The notes below the pieces were generated by a model that worked only from the letters and a program-made list of their open reading frames with translations, was not told where the DNA came from and did no database searches. A program made the translations under genes and the position numbers. A DNA stretch of 64,000 nt from Clostridiales bacterium UBA1316. GTDB lineage: Bacteria; Bacillota; Clostridia; Oscillospirales; Oscillospiraceae. Positions 1-8,021 of the stretch are shown in pieces. The stretch lies in assembly GCA_002307055.1 (NCBI GenBank), contig DBTM01000052.1, positions 1-64,000 of the forward strand, given 5' to 3'. Position 1 is the first letter of the stretch; each line of letters opens with the position of its first letter.

Positions 1-1
1 C

Positions 2-622
2 GATGACGGTACCGCGACATTTAAGCAGAACGCCATTATGCAGTTTCCCATGCTCACTACGCAGGATGGGAAGTCTTTCTACCCGGCTTTTACAGATTGG
101 GGAGAACTGAAAAAGTGGCAGAGCATAACTTCACCTCCCAAGACGCTGATTCTGTCCTTTGACAACTATGCGGCTATGGTGTTGCAGAAAGAGGGGGCGG
201 AGGGCGTTGTTATCAACCCCTTCGGCGATAATTTTCTTATGAACTATCAAACTTTGACCCATCTGAAGACACAAAAGGATCTGAACACAAAGGGCGTATC
301 TCAACAGGTCGTTACAAAGGAAACGAAGGTTCTCTTAGGGGAACCCAAGGAATACCCCACGGCAATGGTAACGGCAATTTCGGGTTATTTAAAGCAGCAA
401 CCCAAGGTCCGGCGGGCATGGCTGCGTCTGATGATTCGGGATAACGAGCAAAGCTATCTGCTTGTCGTTGATTTTTCAGGCGATAAGGACGTGCTGTTCG
501 GCGCAATTGCCGGTGCTGCCCGGCCATGTTTAAGCGGAATGTATATCGATATGGTTCCCTATCAGGATAGTTTTGGTAAGGACGCAGCGGAAGGCGTGAA
601 ACCGTTTTATGAAAGCAAGTAA
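2..622 (+). CDS. SseB-family protein, 5' end cut by window edge
   Basis: The reading frame is open from base 2 through the first in-frame ATG at 38, and the residues before that ATG (DDGTATFKQNAI) fit the family, so the true start lies outside the window. The first third, with FPMLTTQDGKSFYPAFTD, matches the N-terminal SseB domain. The last ~90 residues (from about EPKEYPTAMVTAISGYL to the VPYQDSF region) match the SseB C-terminal domain. E. coli SseB is known for 'enhanced serine sensitivity', but the biochemical role of the family is poorly known. No signal peptide or membrane segment is visible in the part seen, so it is probably cytoplasmic. It sits just left of a 148-bp att-like repeat, so it may be the last gene of a neighbouring integrated element. 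Confidence 0.8.
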   Translation, partial: DDGTATFKQNAIMQFPMLTTQDGKSFYPAFTDWGELKKWQSITSPPKTLILSFDNYAAMVLQKEGAEGVVINPFGDNFLMNYQTLTHLKTQKDLNTKGVSQQVVTKETKVLLGEPKEYPTAMVTAISGYLKQQPKVRRAWLRLMIRDNEQSYLLVVDFSGDKDVLFGAIAGAARPCLSGMYIDMVPYQDSFGKDAAEGVKPFYESK

Positions 623-631
623 ACATATTCA

Positions 632-779
632 GACCCTGTAAAACGCCCTAAAACGTGCTAACACGAGGAGAAACGGCAAAACACGAAAAAGCCGCCGAAG
701 CCTTGGCATTTCAAGGGTATCGGCGGCATTGCGCAATACTGAAAGATACTAAAAAATACACATCTGTGTTAACTCCTAA
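632..779 (+). repeat. 148-bp direct repeat, left copy, ending in att-like core
   Basis: This stretch aligns along its whole length with 5641-5788 (both 148 bp). Conserved blocks are GTAAAACG near the start, CCGCCGAAGCC, CAAGGGT, CGGCGG, ATTGCGCAATA and the terminal TTAACTCCTAA. It contains a hairpin, GCCGCCGA at 691-698 with TCGGCGGC at 720-727, plus an inner CCTT/AGGG stem that is G-C in one copy and G-U in the other. The final CTCCTAA equals the anticodon loop of the tRNA-Arg(CCU) fragment found after the right copy. I read it as one end of an integrated element (an attachment-site arm). Confidence 0.75.
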
Positions 780-923
780 ATGTCGTTCCGTGTTATTTCG
801 TATCATCTTGTATTGCCACGTCCATTATAATCATTCGACAGCATTCTGTTGCTTTCTCTCACACTTTGTGTTACTATCAGTGATAGAATGAAAGAACGAA
901 AGAATGACCTGCGGAGGTGTGAT

Positions 924-2228
924 ATGACGATACAGGAAACCGATCAAATTGAGCTTAAGGAAGTATTTGTTCCTGAGGTAAAGAAGGAAGTTGTGGCTTT
1001 TGCAAATTCGGACGGTGGAGCGATATATATTGGTATAAGCGACGATGGGAAATTTATCGGACTTGATGATACCGATTCCGCGATGCTGCAGGTATCAAAT
1101 GCCATTCGTGACGGTATTTGTCCTGATGTAACTTTGTTCACGCAGCTTTCCTTTGTTCATGAAGAAGGAAAAACCGCTATAAAAATCTCCGTAGCCCGTG
1201 GGACAAAAAGGCCGTATTATCTTCGGGACAAGGGAATGAAACCGTCGGGTGTCTATGTGCGCCAGGGCACAGCGTCCGTGCCTGCTTCAGAGGATGCAAT
1301 ACGCAAAATGATAAAAGAGTCCGACGGCGATTCTTACGAAGACAACCGATTCCTTTTGCAGGAGCTGACTTTCACTTATGCCGAAAAGGAGTTGTCTGCG
1401 CGCAACATTGAGTTCGGAAAAGTACAGAAAAAAAACATCGGCGTTTTAACAGGCGACGATATCTATACCAATCTCGGGTTGCTGCTTTCCGATCAGTGCA
1501 AGCATTCCATCAAGCTCGCAATTTTTCAGGGGAGCGATAAACTTGTATTCAAGGACAGAAAGGAGTTTTCCGGCTCACTGTTCAAGCAGCTTGAAGAAGT
1601 TCACAGCGCGATTGATTTCTATAATGCCACAAAGGCAACTTTTCAGGGGCTTAACAGGACCGACGAGCGGGATTATCCGCCTGATGCGATTCGTGAGGCT
1701 TTACTCAATGCAATTGTCCACCGCGACTACAGCTTCAGCGGCAGCACCTTTGTAAATTTATACACCGACAGAATTGAATTCGTATCGCTGGGCGGTCTCG
1801 TCTCGGGATTATCTCTTGATGCTATCATGCTCGGGGCTTCTCAGCCGAGAAACGAAAAGCTTGCAGCGTTGTTTTACAGAATGCGGCTGATCGAAGCGTA
1901 CGGCACAGGTATCGGAAAGATCATGAGCAGCTATTCCGGATTTGAGAAGAAGCCTTTATTTGAAAATGCGGACGGAGCCTTTCGGGTGATCCTGCCAAAT
2001 CGTCATTATGAAATAGCAAACAGCTCACGGAGCGCCGTTTCCACGCCAACTGCTTATGACAGTATTATTAAGTGTCTTAAAGAACGTGGATTCGCTTCCA
2101 GAAAAGAACTTGAGGAACTTTTAGGACTTGGTACAACAAGGACAACCACGTTACTGAATGAGATGATAGAACGCAGGCTGATTGTCAAAACCGGTAATGG
2201 GAAAATTACGAGGTATTCGCTGAAATGA
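924..2228 (+). CDS. AlbA/Schlafen-type ATP-binding regulator with C-terminal winged helix
   Basis: 434 residues from ATG 924, chosen because GGAGGTGTGAT precedes it; the frame is open further upstream but without a ribosome site. Residues ~5-110 are an AlbA_2 (Schlafen-like) domain: IELKEVF, then AFANSDGGAIYIGISDDG, then GVYVRQGTAS. The middle and C-terminal parts carry the ATP-binding module usually found with it (PPDAIREALLNAIVHRDYS, and RNEKLAALFYRM with AYGTGIGKI). The last ~60 residues look like a winged helix (SRKELEELLGLGTTRTTTLLNEMIERRL). The stop overlaps the next start by four bases (ATGA), so it is translationally coupled to the primase-helicase. Family members are usually annotated as DNA-binding ATPase regulators and are common in defence loci; its role here as sensor or regulator is inference. 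Confidence 0.85.
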   Translation: MTIQETDQIELKEVFVPEVKKEVVAFANSDGGAIYIGISDDGKFIGLDDTDSAMLQVSNAIRDGICPDVTLFTQLSFVHEEGKTAIKISVARGTKRPYYLRDKGMKPSGVYVRQGTASVPASEDAIRKMIKESDGDSYEDNRFLLQELTFTYAEKELSARNIEFGKVQKKNIGVLTGDDIYTNLGLLLSDQCKHSIKLAIFQGSDKLVFKDRKEFSGSLFKQLEEVHSAIDFYNATKATFQGLNRTDERDYPPDAIREALLNAIVHRDYSFSGSTFVNLYTDRIEFVSLGGLVSGLSLDAIMLGASQPRNEKLAALFYRMRLIEAYGTGIGKIMSSYSGFEKKPLFENADGAFRVILPNRHYEIANSSRSAVSTPTAYDSIIKCLKERGFASRKELEELLGLGTTRTTTLLNEMIERRLIVKTGNGKITRYSLK

Positions 2229-4612
2229 GCGAACATACTATCTTTGACGATTGCCGCTATACGTTTGAGGAATCGCTTTCGATACTTGGCTCCGAGGGCG
2301 AAATAGTTATCTGCCAGAGAGAAGATGGTACGCGCTTCGCCTGCCCTCGCGAAATATGGGAAGCGCATTCAGCGACTGTTCCTGCGTTTTCAAACGCGTC
2401 TGTCACTAATCGGAGCTCTTCGGAAGAGAAAATTTTATTATTCCGTTCCCTGTTCCGCGGGCGCGAGGACATGTTTGCAAAACGCTGGCACAATCTCAGA
2501 ACCGGACAATCAGGGTATTCGCCCGCCTGCAGAAACGAATGGGCTGCCAGTCTGTGCAACAAGAAGGTGGTTTCCTGCGGGAATTGCCCCAACAGGGATC
2601 TCCTGCCGATAACGGACGAGGTCATCTACAGACATCTTGAGGGCAGGGGCGAGCATGCCCGCGATGTGGTCGGACTGTATCCCATGCTTCAGGATGAGAC
2701 GACATGCATTCTTGCCATCGACTTTGACGGTGAGGGCTGGCAAGAAGATATTACAGCTTTCTGTGCGGCATGTTTGGAATATGGTCTTTCACCCGCGGTG
2801 GAGCGATCACGTTCCGGCAACGGCGGGCACGCTTGGTTCTTTTTTAGTGAACCAGTGTCGGCTGTAACGGCCAGAAAACTGGGCAGTGGACTTCTCTCCC
2901 GTGCAATGGAACGTCGCGCGACACTTAAAATGAAATCATACGACAGGCTGTTTCCTAATCAGGACACCCTGCCCAAGAGCGGTTTTGGGAACCTGATCGC
3001 TCTGCCGCTACAAGGCAAAGCGCGCCGCGCGGGAAACAGCGTTTTTGTTGACGAACAGTTTGAGCCATGGCTGGATCAATGGGCCTTTCTGTCCTGTATG
3101 GAGAAGTTGAATGCAGAGCTGCTGGACAGTTTGGTGCACACCGTCTGCCGTGGCGGAGAGCTCGGCGAGCTGGCTAACAGCGGTGAGGACGATAAGCCGT
3201 GGGATCACCCTCAACCTGTAAAGATTGCGCTGACGGATTTCCCCCAAAAAGTTGAACTTACGCTTGCAGATGGAATTTACATCAATAAAGACGGCGTTTC
3301 CAATGCGGCTCTGAACAAAATAAAACGATTGGCGGCGTTTCGCAACCCGGATTTTTATAAGGCCCAGGCCATGCGGCTTCCCACCTATAACAAACCGCGT
3401 GTGATAGACACATCAGTGGATTTATCCGATTACCTGAAAATCCCGCGAGGATGCCTTAATGCGCTTACGGAAATGCTTCCTGAATATGATATCTCCGATG
3501 AACGCAATTTAGGGCGTTCCATCGACGTATCATTCAACGGAGAGCTGCATGATGAACAAAGTCTGGCCGCTGCCGCGATGCTGGCTCACGAAACGGGTGT
3601 ATTATCCGCGACAACTGCCTTCGGCAAGACCGTCGTAGGCGCATACCTGATTGGCGCGATTAAGGTCAATACGCTGATTCTAGTTCATTCGAGCGCCCTG
3701 CTGACGCAGTGGAAAAAGGCACTTGAACAGTTCTTGATTATTAATGAGCCTTTAGCAGAGTTACCTCCGAAGCGTGGCCGTCGACGTATGCGCTCGGTTA
3801 TTGGTCTGCTTGGTTCAGGAAAAAACACACTGAACGGCATCGTGGACATCGCCATCATGCAGTCTCTGACAGACGGCGAGGAAGTCAAAGCGTTAGTGAG
3901 AGATTACGGCCTTGTCGTCATCGATGAATGCCACCACGTCCCGGCGGTGAGCTTTGAGCGGGTACTATCTTCCGTTAATGCAAAATATGTATATGGCCTT
4001 ACCGCAACACCGATGCGCGCCGATGGACATCAGCCTATTATTTTTATGCAGTGCGGCCCCGTCCGTTATCGTGTGGATGCTAAAACACAGGCGGCTAAAC
4101 GAGATTTTGAACATTTTGTTCTTCCACGCTTTGCACCGACCAGAATTCCGGATGCGGCGGGGCTTGCGATTCAGGAGATTTACGCCAAGCTGATAACTGA
4201 TGACATGCGAAACCGGCTCATTGTCAAGGACGTCATATCCGCACTGGACGAAGGACGCTCCCCACTTATTCTAACAGAGCGAAAAGAGCATGCCGAAGTA
4301 CTGGCGGCGCTTCTTATAAACACTTGCCCACATGTATTGCTGTTAACAGGCAGCGATGGGCAAAAGCAAAAACGCGAAAAATTAGAAGAACTTAAGACCA
4401 TATCACCAGATGAGCGCCTCATTGTTGTTGCCACAGGGAAATACATCGGAGAAGGATTCGACGAACCTCGCCTGGATACGCTCTTCCTTGCTATGCCAAT
4501 CGCATGGAAAGGCACGCTGGCCCAGTATGCCGGGCGTCTGCACAGAGATTTTGACGGCAAACGCGAGGTGCGCATCTACGACTATGTGGATATACATGTC
4601 AGAGTGCTGTAA
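2225..4612 (+). CDS. TOTE-type primase-SF2 helicase, C-terminally truncated by frameshift
   Basis: 795 residues. Residues ~70-300 form an archaeo-eukaryotic primase domain: Cys-rich insert (CGNCPNRD ~118-125), metal-binding IDFDGEG (D166, D168), SGNGGHAWFFF (H202) and LPKSGFGNLIALP (K251). Residues ~435-790 are a superfamily-2 helicase: motif I TAFGKT (464-469), DECH (567-570), LTATP (592-596) and motif VI QYAGRLHR. This order is that of the primase-helicases described in TOTE conflict systems, in which a PLD-nuclease region usually follows in the same chain. Here the frame stops at TAA 4610-4612 and the expected continuation runs on one frame over from about 4612. A single missing G in CTG(G)TAAAAATG would explain it. 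It is coupled to the upstream AlbA gene by an ATGA overlap. The likely function is nucleic-acid-targeting defence; the exact activity is unknown. Confidence 0.88.
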   Translation: MSEHTIFDDCRYTFEESLSILGSEGEIVICQREDGTRFACPREIWEAHSATVPAFSNASVTNRSSSEEKILLFRSLFRGREDMFAKRWHNLRTGQSGYSPACRNEWAASLCNKKVVSCGNCPNRDLLPITDEVIYRHLEGRGEHARDVVGLYPMLQDETTCILAIDFDGEGWQEDITAFCAACLEYGLSPAVERSRSGNGGHAWFFFSEPVSAVTARKLGSGLLSRAMERRATLKMKSYDRLFPNQDTLPKSGFGNLIALPLQGKARRAGNSVFVDEQFEPWLDQWAFLSCMEKLNAELLDSLVHTVCRGGELGELANSGEDDKPWDHPQPVKIALTDFPQKVELTLADGIYINKDGVSNAALNKIKRLAAFRNPDFYKAQAMRLPTYNKPRVIDTSVDLSDYLKIPRGCLNALTEMLPEYDISDERNLGRSIDVSFNGELHDEQSLAAAAMLAHETGVLSATTAFGKTVVGAYLIGAIKVNTLILVHSSALLTQWKKALEQFLIINEPLAELPPKRGRRRMRSVIGLLGSGKNTLNGIVDIAIMQSLTDGEEVKALVRDYGLVVIDECHHVPAVSFERVLSSVNAKYVYGLTATPMRADGHQPIIFMQCGPVRYRVDAKTQAAKRDFEHFVLPRFAPTRIPDAAGLAIQEIYAKLITDDMRNRLIVKDVISALDEGRSPLILTERKEHAEVLAALLINTCPHVLLLTGSDGQKQKREKLEELKTISPDERLIVVATGKYIGEGFDEPRLDTLFLAMPIAWKGTLAQYAGRLHRDFDGKREVRIYDYVDIHVRVL

Positions 4613-4614
4613 AA

Positions 4615-5109
4615 ATGTATCAGAAACGCCTGCGCGGCTACGCCGAGTTGGGATATCAGGCCAAAGCTGATTCTGACAGTGGGAAAATGAGCGTAATTTT
4701 TGATAACCAAACCTTTTATGCTCCGTTTGCTGCAGACATTGCTGAAATCGGATATGATGCTTTAATCATCAGCCCTTTTATCCGCAAAGCCCGTGTCGCG
4801 TCAGTCATGAAACTTTTGGCGGTGCCTCTGAAACAGAACGTAAAAATCACTATTATTACGCGTCCGCCCGAGGATTACAAACCAGAGCAGCAGCCTGGTA
4901 TCGTTCAGCTTGTTGATATGATGCAGACCGAGAGTATCACAGTCATAACGCGCGGCGGAATTCACCAGAAATATGCCGTCTTTGACAAAACTGTCGTATG
5001 GTACGGCAGCATCATCTTCCTTTCTTTCGGCAACAGCGAGGAAAGCATTATGCGTTTTGAAAACAGCACGATTGCCGGCGAATTGCTTGACGCTGCGAAT
5101 ATGGAGTAG
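4615..5109 (+). CDS. PLD-nuclease part of the primase-helicase, out of frame
   Basis: 164 residues beginning two bases after the helicase stop, in the -1 frame relative to it. Its first residues (MYQKRLRGYAELGYQAK) are the natural continuation of the helicase ending (IYDYVDIHVRVL). The C-terminal half has one phospholipase-D motif, HQKYAVFD (HxK-x4-D), followed by WYGSIIFLSFGNSEESIMRFE, as in PLD-type nuclease domains. No convincing ribosome site lies before ATG 4615. It could be made as a separate polypeptide by re-initiation, be a broken gene fragment, or be joined by frameshifting; a sequencing error in the A-rich tract is also possible. PLD domains need two HKD motifs per active site, so a single motif implies dimerisation. 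Confidence 0.75.
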   Translation: MYQKRLRGYAELGYQAKADSDSGKMSVIFDNQTFYAPFAADIAEIGYDALIISPFIRKARVASVMKLLAVPLKQNVKITIITRPPEDYKPEQQPGIVQLVDMMQTESITVITRGGIHQKYAVFDKTVVWYGSIIFLSFGNSEESIMRFENSTIAGELLDAANME

Positions 5110-5112
5110 CAG

Positions 5113-5577
5113 ATGAGAAAGAATATTCGGACTAAGTTGCTAAAGATGGACAGCGAAAAATTGATTGAGCTCATTGATCAGCTATGTGATGATAAGGCTA
5201 CAGAACACAAGCTTTCTCTGCTTATCGCCCCATCATCAAAAGAAATAGAACGTGCCATGAGCGAGCTTGACAGCTTGAGCGATAGATATAGAAATTCTCC
5301 TGATAGTCAGTACACGTTTAAGAAGCTCTGTTCTGCTGTGGAGATACTGTTTTCGGTTGCGGAAAACGCTGATTCTGCGGCTGCAGCGCAAATCTATTAT
5401 GAGATGCTTGAATCTTTCCGGACGAACGATCTGCTGGAAATATACGACGACACGCTGAATGATTATTATTTCTGCGCCAAGGATGAATTAACCCAGCTTC
5501 TAAAATGTGAGGAAAAGACATTGCCTGCGGAAACTATTGAGGCATATAAACAGGCGGTTGATTTCGGCTATGACTGA
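5113..5577 (+). CDS. Small helical protein of the primase-helicase cassette, unknown family
   Basis: 154 residues, starting four bases after the PLD frame with GGAGTAGCAG in front, so very probably in the same operon. I do not recognise a family. The composition is acidic and strongly helical (DSEKLIELIDQLCDD, KEIERAMSELDSLSDRY, AAAAQIYYEMLESF), with no signal peptide, membrane segment or metal-binding cysteine pairs. It resembles TPR-like or helical-bundle accessory proteins in general character only. Its position as the third gene of the att-bounded cassette suggests a partner, antidote or regulator of the primase-helicase-nuclease; that is inference from context. Confidence 0.65.
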   Translation: MRKNIRTKLLKMDSEKLIELIDQLCDDKATEHKLSLLIAPSSKEIERAMSELDSLSDRYRNSPDSQYTFKKLCSAVEILFSVAENADSAAAAQIYYEMLESFRTNDLLEIYDDTLNDYYFCAKDELTQLLKCEEKTLPAETIEAYKQAVDFGYD

Positions 5578-5640
5578 CTACTGAAACACGCTAGAATGAC
5601 CTCTTGCTTTTAACCGTTTTGCTAACGGCTTGCTAATTTG

Positions 5641-5788
5641 GACTCCGTAAAACGCGATAAAATGTTACGAAACACGGCAATACGGCATAACACTAAAACG
5701 CCGCCGAAGCCCTGATACTGCAAGGGTCCCGGCGGTATTGCGCAATATTGAAAGGCACTGAATAATACACGTTTTTCTTAACTCCTAA
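5641..5788 (+). repeat. 148-bp direct repeat, right copy, joined to tRNA-Arg 3' end
   Basis: This is the partner of 632-779 with the same length and order of blocks. Its hairpin is CCGCCG 5701-5706 with CGGCGG 5730-5735, inner stem CCCT/AGGG. The last seven bases, CTCCTAA (5782-5788), are the anticodon loop of the tRNA fragment that continues to 5826. Upstream, 5578-5640 has no gene. Confidence 0.78.
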
Positions 5789-5826
5789 GCGAAGGGTCGC
5801 GCGTTCGATTCGCGCCGAGGGGGCCA
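5782..5826 (+). pseudogene. Displaced 3' part of tRNA-Arg(CCU)
   Basis: From 5782 the bases fit tRNA positions 32-76 exactly. Anticodon loop CTCCTAA (anticodon CCT at 5784-5786), anticodon-stem 3' strand GCGAA, five-base variable loop GGGTC, T-stem GCGCG / T-loop TTCGATT / CGCGC, acceptor strand CGAGGGG, G73 and CCA at 5824-5826. The bases upstream (the repeat) do not form the matching 5' half: there is no TTCGC, no D-arm and no CCCCTCG. The 5' half was therefore separated by integration into the anticodon loop. An intact copy is expected left of the window. Confidence 0.85.
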
Positions 5827-5827
5827 G

Positions 5828-5866
5828 AGCTGCTGAAAAGCAACCTTTTCGGCAGCTTTCTTTCAT
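5828..5866 (+). terminator. Rho-independent terminator after the tRNA remnant
   Basis: AGCTGC-TGAAAAG pairs with CTTTTC-GGCAGCT around a short CAAC loop and is followed by TTCTTTCATTTT. It lies directly after the CCA end, where the original tRNA transcript would stop. The 5867-6046 stretch holds no gene I can support. Confidence 0.7.
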
Positions 5867-6046
5867 TTTCTAATCATGGAAAATGAAGCGCTGTTGTCGG
5901 CGCTTACGGCGGACTACTTTGTGTTCTGGAGCTTGTTTTTTGATTTGTTCTGTATTTCCGGCAGAGAGCGCACTCAAGAGAATTTTAGACGAATATGGCA
6001 GCAGCAGAAAATAGCGCAGCGTGAACCGTGCTCCGGCGGGAACAGC

Positions 6047-6091
6047 GAACAGCAAGAGCTTACAGGTTTTTTTGTGAGCCCTTGCTGTTCG
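6047..6091. terminator. Long inverted repeat after the sugar ABC operon
   Basis: Arms GAACAGCAAGAGCTTACA (6047-6064) and the matching TGTGAGCCCTTGCTGTTC (from 6073) flank a T-rich loop; the pairing is imperfect in the middle. It lies about 20 bases after the minus-strand permease stop at 6111, so it probably ends that operon. A run of U after the stem is missing on the minus strand, so it may act as an mRNA 3'-end stabiliser rather than a classical terminator. Confidence 0.5.
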
Positions 6092-6110
6092 TTAATTTTC
6101 TATTATTGAT

Positions 6111-7010
6111 TCAGCCTTTTATCGCGCCGACGACAACACCCTTAATCAAATACTTTTGAAGGAATGGAAATATGATCAATATTGGCAGTATTCCGACAAC
6201 TGCAAGAGCCATTCGTATCCCGTTGCTCGGCAGCGCTATAACCTGGCCGGCTGTTAAGGTTGCGCCTTGCGACGATGTTAAAAACTGAATACTGTTCATC
6301 ATCCTCATAAGGAGGTTCTGGATGCCGTAATACTTCGGTGTATCGATGTAATAAAGCGCGTTCGTCCAATCATTCCAATAAGCAAGGCCCGCGAAAAGGC
6401 CGACAGTGACACTGACCGGCACGGCGAGGGGCAGCATAATTTTGAAAAGAATTTTCATCTCACTTGCGCCGTCAATTTGCGCGGATTCGATGAGCGCCGG
6501 AGGAACGTTATTCTTGAAGTAATTTCTGACCAGTAAAACGTTGAACGCACTCATGAGATAATTTGGTATAATCAAAGCCCAATAGGTGTTATTTATATGG
6601 AATATTCTCGTCCACATCATATAAGCCGGAACAATTCCCCCGCTGAACAGCATTGTAAAAAATACTAAAAACGCGAAGAAATTGCGGAACTTAAAGTCGT
6701 GTCTGGACATTGGATACGCCAGCATTGTTGTGATCAGGAGGCTGGATGCCGTACCGACCGTCGTGACAAATATCGAAACGCCGTACGACCTGAAGATGAT
6801 CGCAGCCTGCTGTATCATGTATCTATATGAGTCAATACTCCATTTCGCCGGGAAGAAACTGTATCCGTTACTAATAAGAGATGCTTCGTCCGTAAATGAG
6901 GAGACGATGATCAGAACAAACGGTAAGAGGGCACACAGGGTTAAAATGAACAGGACAATCAGAGAAAATACTCTGAAAAAGTTCTCCCCTCTTGATTCAA
7001 TCTTTCCCAT
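6111..7010 (-). CDS. Carbohydrate ABC transporter permease, LplC type
   Basis: 299 residues, integral membrane, about six helices. The cytoplasmic EAA loop typical of binding-protein-dependent permeases is visible (ALIESAQIDGASEMKILFKIMLPLA). The N-terminus (GENFFRVFSLIVLFILTLCALLPFVLIIVSSF) and the C-terminal KYLIKGVVVGAIKG are characteristic of the LplC/YtcP subfamily, which imports oligosaccharides together with an LplB-like partner. It lies 18 bases after the LplB-like gene and is the last gene of the operon. The substrate is not deducible from the permease; the cluster of glycosidases and esterases beside it suggests plant- or host-derived oligosaccharides. Confidence 0.92.
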   Translation of the reverse strand: MGKIESRGENFFRVFSLIVLFILTLCALLPFVLIIVSSFTDEASLISNGYSFFPAKWSIDSYRYMIQQAAIIFRSYGVSIFVTTVGTASSLLITTMLAYPMSRHDFKFRNFFAFLVFFTMLFSGGIVPAYMMWTRIFHINNTYWALIIPNYLMSAFNVLLVRNYFKNNVPPALIESAQIDGASEMKILFKIMLPLAVPVSVTVGLFAGLAYWNDWTNALYYIDTPKYYGIQNLLMRMMNSIQFLTSSQGATLTAGQVIALPSNGIRMALAVVGILPILIIFPFLQKYLIKGVVVGAIKG

Positions 7011-7028
7011 TATGTTGTCACCTCCCCA

Positions 7029-7955
7029 CTAAAATAGTGCATTTTCAGCATCTTTTTTCCGGACAATAGCATTTGCCGTCACGACAAGTATAAATCCGAT
7101 GATGGATTGGAAGAGGCCGGCCGCGGATGACATGCCAATGTTCGAATTCGTCATAAGGCCTCTGTATACATATGTATCAATCGTCTGCGTCACGCTGAAC
7201 AGCGCACCGGAATTCATTGGGACCTGATAAAACAGGCCGAAATCCGAGTTGAACAGCTTCCCGACCGACATTAAAACCATCAAAATGATTGTCGGCTTCA
7301 GCAGCGGAAGCGTCACAGAAAATATCTGTCTGAGCTTGCCTGCCCCGTCAAGTCTCGCCGCCTCATACAGCCCCCTGTCAATACCCGCTATACTTGCAAT
7401 ATAGACGATTGAGGAGTAACCGGCACTCTTCCACATCTGTACGATGACGAGGATGAACGGCCAATAAGCACTTTTTGTATACCAGTTTATCCCCTGCTTA
7501 TCCGCCGCATTTAAAATCATATTATTGACAAGCCCGGTTTCCGGATTCAGAAAGGCATAAACAAGATAAGCAACGATAACCATGGATACCAGATTTGGCA
7601 GTATTAAGCCCGCCTGGAAAATCTTCGAGCAGAAATACTTTGTCACCTCTGACATTAAAATCGCAATGAATACCGCACAGATTGTTCCCAGCAATATAAA
7701 AGCAAGGTTATACAATACGGTGTTGCGTATCATGATCCAAGCGTCCTTTGTTTGAAACAGGAACTTAAAATTATCAAGGCCGCACCAATTACTCGCAAAA
7801 AGACCCTTGGCATAATCGATTTTTTTAAAGGCAATGAAAATTCCAAGCATAGGAATATAGTTGTTGATGATGATATAGGCCAAGCCTGGAATTGTTAAGA
7901 GAAACAACGGCAGGTTCTTCTTAAATGCACTCTTTTTTACCTTTTTGGTCATCAT
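7029..7955 (-). CDS. Carbohydrate ABC transporter permease, LplB type
   Basis: 308 residues with six predicted membrane helices and the EAA loop GLYEAARLDGAGKLRQIFSVTLPLLKP. The LNPETGLVN region and C-terminal IVRKKDAENALF are typical of the LplB group. It forms the heteromeric channel with the downstream LplC-like permease. The start ATG 7955 has AGGAGAAAT in front, lying immediately after a 15-bp hairpin that separates it from the binding-protein gene. This arrangement usually gives more binding protein than permease. Confidence 0.92.
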   Translation of the reverse strand: MMTKKVKKSAFKKNLPLFLLTIPGLAYIIINNYIPMLGIFIAFKKIDYAKGLFASNWCGLDNFKFLFQTKDAWIMIRNTVLYNLAFILLGTICAVFIAILMSEVTKYFCSKIFQAGLILPNLVSMVIVAYLVYAFLNPETGLVNNMILNAADKQGINWYTKSAYWPFILVIVQMWKSAGYSSIVYIASIAGIDRGLYEAARLDGAGKLRQIFSVTLPLLKPTIILMVLMSVGKLFNSDFGLFYQVPMNSGALFSVTQTIDTYVYRGLMTNSNIGMSSAAGLFQSIIGFILVVTANAIVRKKDAENALF

Positions 7956-7963
7956 ATTTCTCC

Positions 7964-8005
7964 TTAAGCAAACTGAGGTTGTTGCTCCAGCCTCAGTTTG
8001 CTTAA
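7964..8005 (-). promoter_or_regulatory. Intercistronic hairpin between binding protein and permease
   Basis: A perfect 15-bp inverted repeat, TTAAGCAAACTGAGG / CCTCAGTTTGCTTAA, with a 12-base loop. It lies between the binding-protein stop (8022) and the permease ribosome site, which starts right at the foot of the stem. Such hairpins protect the upstream mRNA end or attenuate read-through. There is no U run, so partial read-through is expected. Confidence 0.7.
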
Positions 8006-8021
8006 CAATTAAATTATGGAG

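Noticed and set aside
655..891. Short open frame across the left repeat and the following spacer
   Set aside because: It lies over the repeat and its hairpin, has no ribosome site, and is not protein-like.
5876..6109. Open frames on both strands between the tRNA remnant and the ABC operon
   Set aside because: No family resemblance, no ribosome site, and low-complexity composition; the region contains two hairpins instead.
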